A DNA stretch of 64,000 bases from Trebouxia sp. TZW2008 (lineage: Eukaryota > Chlorophyta > Trebouxiophyceae > Trebouxiales > Trebouxiaceae): assembly GCA_002118135.1 (NCBI GenBank), contig BDIU01000099.1, positions 372,001 through 436,000 of the forward strand, read 5' to 3'. The translations under genes and the position numbers were made by a program. Below, piece by piece: positions 58,453 to 64,000 of the stretch; the stretch's first letter is position 1; each line of letters begins with the position of its first letter. Under the pieces are notes generated by a model. The model saw only the letters and a program-made list of their open reading frames with translations, was not told the origin of the DNA and did no database searches.

Positions 58453-60822
58453 TCAAGCAATTTCCTGCAGCTGCAGCTTGTCTTTTATCTGCTCTCCGGT
58501 CATGTTGTATAAAGCATCCAACATCTCCACTCGCAGGCTGCCAGGCCCCTTTGCGCCTGCTTGCAAGCCAACCTCTGCTGCAACCCTGCAACACAACTCT
58601 TTTGCAAGACAGCTTCTGCATAGGTGGAAATTCAGTTCAAACGGACAACATCAGAGTGCAATCAGGCACCTACTAGCCGCGTCGGAGCAGTCATCATGGC
58701 AGTATAAGGACTGCAGTATCAACAGTGCTTGAAAGCAAGCTCGTCTGAGCAACGAAACAAGAATGGAGCTAACTGAACTGCTTTTACTCACCCGAATACT
58801 GCAAGTGCAAAAGAGGTTGCGAGCAAGGCGTCCTGCGGCACAGCTGTGATGAAAGCGCATGCAATTGCTGTCACTGAGCACCCTCCAGCTGTGATCTTGG
58901 ACATCATGGCATGGCCATTGGACACCTTGATAACTCTTTTGCCATCTGTTATCTGCACACAGCGCCAACAGTGTGACATCAAAGGGCAGCATATCTGTTC
59001 TCTGTGCATGCAATGTTATGCATTACAAGTGTGTTACAATGCGTTTGCCACAGCCATCTGATGCACCAATTGGCAATTCTGCAAGCAGCGCATGCACCAC
59101 GCAAAAAGAATAGACATTCACAAAAGGGCATAGTGTATGTACCAGAACAAAGTCATGTTGAGCATGAACCGTGTTGTCAGGGTGGGGCACTTACTGCGAC
59201 ACATGTACCCACACTGTCAAATGGTCCTGACATCATTGACAACGCATCGCAGCTCTGAAAAACCATTAGCTGAGTCAGTGCATCAGACCATGCCAGCATG
59301 AGGCAATTCATTGACTCACCAGGTCATCAGCACCAGAAACGCCCACAATACAGTCATACTCCTGAGCCAGCTTTTTGCCAGAGGCAAGGGCATCTGACGT
59401 GGCTGCTGTGCTGTCTACACCTTTGGTAAACGCACCGGCTGCACCAGCCACTGCCATGATCTCTGATGCATTGCCACGTAGCAGTGTTGGCCGTGACTTC
59501 AGGAGAGACACAATCGTCTGCAGCAGTCACAGAAGACATGCTTGTCTGTGACTTCTGATACGACCACACACAACACAATCGCATGTATGATCTCTGACGT
59601 ACTGGCCCAAATTAGGATTGACCGTCACCTGAAGAGTGACACGATGGTCTGCAGCAGATACACAAGACATTCCTGTCTATGATCTCTGATGCATTGCCAT
59701 ATATTGACATTGACCGTAATTTAGGAGAGACAGAACGGTCTGCAGCCATCACAGAAAGCAGTTACTGCGATGATCTCTGATGCAGTGTCCCAAATATCAC
59801 TGTTGGCTGTAACTTCAGGAGGGACACAATTGTCTGCAGCAATGACATAACATGTATGATCTCTGATGTGTTGCCCTGTATCAGGTGACTCAGAACTCAG
59901 CAGGGACACACTGCTTTGCAGCAAACAAGTGACAAGACGACTGTGTATTCTTGACCTGCCGCGTAGGTGGTGATGAGCCTCAGCCGGTAGAGCTACTGAG
60001 CATGACATGATCAGCAGAGTAGACGTCGCAATGTGATGACAATTGATGCAGCTGTTTTGACAGGAAGCATTTGAGTTGCATCTGACTGTTCTGTCTGGGC
60101 AGCATGTGCACTGGCAGCTTGTTTTGCAACCCATGCCTGCCATCATGGTGCAGAAGTAGCTGCAAAGTGAGAGTGCTTCCACAATACTGCTGGGCATCCT
60201 TGGTCTACGGCCCAACGCAAGGTCACAAAGCATGGGACTATTTGTTACGAGCACCTTTGTCCTGAATGGTGTTGCACCAGCACCTACTGGATCCAGCACC
60301 CAAGGCTTGTTCAGTGAGTTTGCAGTTTTTGCTGCGAGCTCCATAGAGGATACCCAGTCAGATGTGAGCGTCCCCACATTGACTACCAACCCTGTTGCTA
60401 CATGCTGGAAGGCTTCCACTTCATTGTATGAGTGAGCCTGCCAGGAGCAGCAGACTCAGCACAGGTTTAGAAGCAATTTGACAACACGTTGCACGTTGCT
60501 TTCAGGCAGCCAAGCTTGAGAGCTCAGCCATATGCCTGTCAGGCAGCTGGGCAGGGCCATACCATGGCTGGGCTTGCGCCCACAGCCAATAGAGTGTTGG
60601 CCATGAAGTCCTGCAACACAACCCAAAGTTCTGCTGGTGATTTTCGTATTTATGAGCAAGCGACGCTTCTAAGTGGTGAGCATGGGAACCACATGCAGCA
60701 GGCACAATGACAAGCGCACTCACCATCGATACGAAGTTGGTGATGCATTGTATCAACGGGTTCTTTTCTCTCACTGCTTGCCAAAGCTGCCAGCAAGACT
60801 CGCTCGAAGCGGTGAGCTGCAT
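58453..60822 (-). CDS. thiM: Hydroxyethylthiazole kinase
   Basis: Six in-phase exons, 60822-60724, 60610-60563, 60437-60255, 59517-59320, 58952-58792 and 58585-58453, give 273 residues, the usual length. It phosphorylates 4-methyl-5-(2-hydroxyethyl)thiazole with ATP, salvaging the thiazole half of thiamin. Family motifs in order: NPLIQCITNFVSMDFMANTL, AVGASPAM, VVNVGTL, KPWVLDPVGAGATPFR, LLRGNASEIMAVAG, ITAGGCSVTA (glycine-rich with the catalytic Cys) and GPGSLRVEMLDALYNM. No transit peptide is evident from this start. The 0.74-kb third intron contains several decayed copies of the next exon's 5' end. The gene is divergent from a TenA-HAD gene. Confidence 0.95.
59525..59945 (-). repeat. Array of partial copies of ThiM exon 59517-59320
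   Basis: Four remnants, around 59,640, 59,735, 59,825 and 59,910, repeat the acceptor side and first codons: (C/T)TGAAG-GTGACACGATGGTCTGC, TTAGGAGAGACAGAACGGTC and TTCAGGAGGGACACAATTGT, compared with TTCAGGAGAGACACAATCGT in the exon. Some keep the following GATCTCTGATGCATTGCC segment (NASEI). Spacing is about 90-100 bp. Confidence 0.75.
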
Positions 60823-60987
60823 TTGCGTTTTGACTCGAGGTCAACATGCATGGTGCTCATGCGAAAGCCTTGGAACGTGACGCATTCTCCATGTCCAGCA
60901 CTGACGACGATGCACCTCAATGTTGATGTAAATCAATGAGCTTGATCGGCAGTGTTGCCACCAATTGCCGGGCGTCGGCGTCAGAAC
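60823..60987. promoter_or_regulatory. Shared divergent promoter region, thiM / TH2-like
   Basis: Only 165 bp separate the ThiM ATG (minus, 60822) from the TenA-HAD ATG (plus, 60988). Both 5' UTRs and promoters must fit here. I looked for a TPP riboswitch core and saw none. Joint transcription is inferred from the geometry. Confidence 0.5.
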
Positions 60988-63549
60988 ATGTCAGGAGATG
61001 CCATAGTGCTTGCACTTGGGGACCGTGGGTCACCTGAAAGCACTGGATGCGCCGCTGCCTTATGGCAAGACTCTGCTCGCCAGATTGCAGATGCACTGCA
61101 TTCTCCTTTTGTGAGGAGTTTGGCTGATGGGTCTCTCCCCAAGTAGGCAATGCTTGCTGTTGGCATGCGCCATTTGGCTTGTACTCTTCTATTTTGTTTT
61201 CAGCGCCACAGCCTTTCAGGCACTGCTACACTGTTTCAGGACAGCATGCAACTGGGTGTATTGCACAATACAGGTCTGCCTTTCAGCACTACGTGGCACA
61301 GGATGCTTTCTTCTTAAAGGCGTTTGCACAAGCATACGCATTGGCTATGGCTCAGACAGCTGATCCTGAACAGCTGAAGACGCTGCAAACCTTGCTTGCT
61401 GGTGTTCACCAGGAGCTTGAGATGCATCAGAGCTTTGTCAAGGTGCTCAAATTCGCTACATGAAACAGGATGTGCTGCACTCACCTTTGATCATTGTTAC
61501 AGCCTGGTCGAACATCTGTGTCATTGTATAGCAGTGGGGTGTTACCCTGGCACAGATGCATGCCCCAACTGCCACTACTACAGCATATACAGAGATGCTG
61601 CTGGATGTTGCGCTTCATCAGGTGAGACGCAAGTATGCAACAATCTATTATGCTGTGCACACACCCACGTGATCTGTGCTATTGTGCTGCTATGCTGCTC
61701 ACGTCCACTGGGGCTGGCAGATCTCTGACTCCTGCGTCATTGCAATGTCTTGCTGCTCATGCTTGCTGAATGTTGCAAACAATTGTCTTTGTTTGCACTG
61801 CAGTATCTTGCTGTCCATGCTCGACTAGTGTGGCAAACCCTTGATTCCTGTGTCATTACATTCTTTTGCTGCTCAAGCTCAATACAGGGCGCACACAGTT
61901 TCGTCATTGCAGTGTCTTGCTGCTCATGCTTGCTGGGTGCTGTGAACAGTTGTTCTTTTTGGCATTGCATTGTCTTGCTGCTTACATTTCATGGGTGTTG
62001 CTCACACTTGATGCTTGTGGCACATGATATCCTGCTTCTCATGCCTGATGGGTGTTGCAGAGCCTACCCTGTATCTTGGCTGCAATGATTCCATGCACTC
62101 GGCTATATGCCTACATTGGATGTCAGCTTAGGGCTGCAGCCTTAGCAGCACCATGTGTAATCAGAGGGGCAGGGCCATATGCATCCTGGATCAAGGAATA
62201 CTCTTCTGATGCGTTTCTTGATTTGCCTGCGTCCAAAGAAGCGCTTCTGGACAAGCTTGGGCCTTCTGCTGACTATGGTGAGGTGACTAATTTTCCCTTG
62301 CAAAGCAATACCCACAACCAGATGCAGCATCTTTGCGAGCATGCATTCTGGTAAAGCTTGCTTATGCATATTGATGCCTGGAGTCACGGCGAACAATCAT
62401 GTTCGAACCCTGCTTGCCGCACGCCGAATGAATGCTGAGATCTGGTCAAACCTTCACAAAAGTCGCATCAAGGGAATCTGAGTTTAGCTTATGCATACCT
62501 CGTTTTGTGACATTGAGCTGCACCATTTTGCCGCAGCGTTGACCCAGATGCGGCACGATCTTGTCCACGCGTGTGGCAGAATACACCATCTTGTGCTTGT
62601 GAAGGAGCAGACGTGACTAGACCACGACCCGTCGGCTGCTATGCTACTCTTGCGTTTGTAGGCATGCCGTCTTTGTCGCGCGACGCGCATGCATTCCGCC
62701 GTCATCCGCCAATGCGTTCCACATGTACGAGCTTGCTGTTCCAATCGACATCAGGCAGCTCTTCGGCAATGTCGACACGTTCGTCAGTGTCGACCTGGGC
62801 GCCAGGGCTGGCACATGCATGGCAATCAGCAGAACAAAATGTACCTGTATTTGACAAGACAAGGTGATCATCAACAAGCTTGCTGCCTCAAACGTCCAGT
62901 GTGTTGTTGTTCCAAGCCTACTCTGAAGCAAATGCTGTGAGCAGGTACTCTGCAGCAGCTCTACGGGAAAGCCATGCAGATGGAAGTGGATTTTTTCAGT
63001 GCACAGCCAGACACAAATCCTCCTTCAGCTGTCAGGCTGCTGGTGGTGGACTTTGATGACACCTGCACTGCATCTGATACCACCTCCAAGGTCTTTGACA
63101 CAGCTATAGCAGCTACTGTTGAGAGCGCTCCTGGTAAGCACGTGATCACACACTGGGTGGCCGCATAGCTGCTGTGCTCAATGCACGAACTGGCGCTTGT
63201 TGTTCCCTTGGCACAAGCAGCTTCAAATCAAACACAGCATATGTATGCCTTCCGAATTATAACAGCTGCACGACCTCATTGTGCATGCCTAATGACATTG
63301 TTTTGTCTGACTTCCAACGGTTGGGTATTAGATGCCTGCGTTCTGACTCAAGACAAGCCCGCCTGACAAGACAGGACTCGTGCCAAATGCATCTCGCATT
63401 GTATGCTAGAAAGTGTAGTGACTGTTATCATGATGAATGCAGATGGCAAACAAGATGACATGCAGCAGCAACTGCAAAGCAAGAAGCAAGACTTGGTAGA
63501 AAACTATATACGAGAACAGCAGAAGCTGTATGCTGAGATCTTGCCTGAG
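60988..63549 (+). CDS. TenA-HAD fusion, TH2-like thiamin monophosphate phosphatase (partial)
   Basis: Exons 60988-61142, 61274-61442, 61535-61621, 62061-62282, 62956-63133 and 63443-63549 are all in phase; the gene runs past the right edge. The N-terminal half is a TenA domain: QIADALHSPFVRSLADGSLP, FQHYVAQDAFFLKAFAQAYA, HQSFVKWGVTLAQ, TTTAYTEMLLDVA and ILAAMIPCTRLYAYIG. The C-terminal half opens with a HAD phosphatase motif, LLVVDFDDTCTASDTTSK (DxDxT), and ends at EILPE before a donor. Fusion of TenA to HAD is the layout of Arabidopsis TH2, which dephosphorylates thiamin monophosphate before diphosphate is made. Next to ThiM it completes a salvage pair. ATG 60988 is the first in-frame ATG; no targeting peptide stands out. 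Confidence 0.9.
61736..62060 (+). repeat. Degenerate intronic repeat ending at an acceptor
   Basis: Five or six units of 55-65 bp share GTCTTGCTGCTCATGCTTGC, a TGGGTGTTGC-like end and a preceding CATTGCA. The last unit ends GGGTGTTGCAG, the acceptor of exon 62061-62282, so the array is built from copies of the intron's 3' end. Confidence 0.7.
62283..62955. other. Intron of the TenA-HAD gene with an unexplained minus-strand coding-like patch
   Basis: On the minus strand, 62,790-62,690 is open for DTDERVDIAEELPDVDWNSK, and 62,590-62,490 is open from an ATG reading VYSATRVDKIVPHLGQRCGK. Their composition differs from the surrounding intron. They could be remnants of a transposon or unrelated gene; I recognise no family. 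Confidence 0.3.
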
Positions 63550-64000
63550 GTGCGCTACTGACTGTCAAGTGCTCCAAGGCTGCATGCTAACTTGAATGCT
63601 GAAACTGATTTGAAGCTGCTGCTAACACTTGCTATATCTTGACCATGGGTCCTAAGGCCCACAACCATTGTGGAGGTGTCTGACAATGATGAAGTGCATG
63701 CATAAACAAACTGCGTTCAGCCTGGCCTTGCTGCATCTGCACCCATTTTCATTTAGTAGACCCTTGTCCGTGGCCAGGTTTTGCTTCTTTTGCAGCTTGT
63801 TTATCTACTGTTGGTGTAGTTATATACATACATGCTTATAGTGCACCCATGCAGAGCATGTACAATCATGTACAATGCAAGCTGTTGTACAGCAAGCTAC
63901 TCAGCATCATGTTTGTAAGCTCTGCTGCACCGTCAGACCAGTCAGCTCTTCTCACTACCTGTGGTGAACGTTACAACTGAAAAACAAGCCTTTGTATGAA
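63550..64000. other. Right-edge intron or 3' flank
   Basis: No further exon of the TenA-HAD gene is convincing here. Its remaining HAD exons should lie beyond the window. Confidence 0.4.

Noticed and set aside
60823..60987. TPP riboswitch in the thiM/TH2 intergenic region
   Set aside because: The conserved CUGAGA and related core strings are absent; other 5' positions were not supported either.
62395..62440. tRNA gene suggested by GTTCGAACCC
   Set aside because: The flanks do not fold as a tRNA and lack an A box.
1..64000. Bacterial-type operons, CRISPR arrays or prophage
   Set aside because: Spliceosomal introns throughout, TGTAA poly(A) signals and NDC80 show a eukaryotic nuclear sequence.

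Overview
This is a nuclear window from a eukaryote, most likely a chlorophyte green alga and possibly a trebouxiophyte-type one. Genes are split into many short exons with GT(G/A)AG-type donors and CAG acceptors. TGTAA poly(A) signals follow several stop codons. The gene set is plant-lineage: a TenA-HAD thiamin phosphatase, a hydroxyethylthiazole kinase, a chloroplast-type CBS protein, a CesA-like GT2 and a GH9. The species cannot be named from the sequence. I built exons by hand, using protein family likeness and codon-phase continuity. Where I list exons, every listed junction keeps the frame unless I say otherwise.

Layout, left to right. 0.26-8.5 kb (-): a low-complexity adaptor-like gene (A) with eight copies of a repeat I do not recognise. 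10.2-12.0 kb (-): a broken F-box/LRR-like gene. 13.8-28.6 kb (+): one very large coiled-coil gene with a module resembling TSNAXIP1. 29.4-31.3 kb (-): a second copy of the F-box/LRR-like gene, with different lesions. 33.2-34.4 kb (-) and 36.0-38.9 kb (+): two divergent paralogues (B and C) of parts of gene A. 39.6-50.4 kb (+): an 18-exon gene encoding a membrane GT2 (cellulose-synthase-like) fused to a GH9 (endoglucanase-like) domain. 51.1-56.3 kb (-): NDC80/HEC1, complete. 57.1-57.8 kb (-): a two-CBS-domain protein. 58.5-60.8 kb (-): ThiM. 61.0-63.5+ kb (+): TH2-like TenA-HAD, divergent from ThiM and cut by the right edge.

The two strongest observations are these. First, the GT2::GH9 fusion: each half keeps its family fold signature but has replaced catalytic motifs (GT2 TED and QxxRW; GH9 DAGD and the acid Glu). 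It looks like a membrane-bound synthase/cellulase pair in one chain whose activities are doubtful. Second, nearly every multi-exon gene carries partial, decaying tandem copies of its own exons. Each copy usually includes one exon-intron junction and sits in the adjacent intron. This pattern runs across the whole window and suggests that introns here grow by local tandem duplication. ThiM and TH2 form a head-to-head thiamin salvage pair with 165 bp between start codons.
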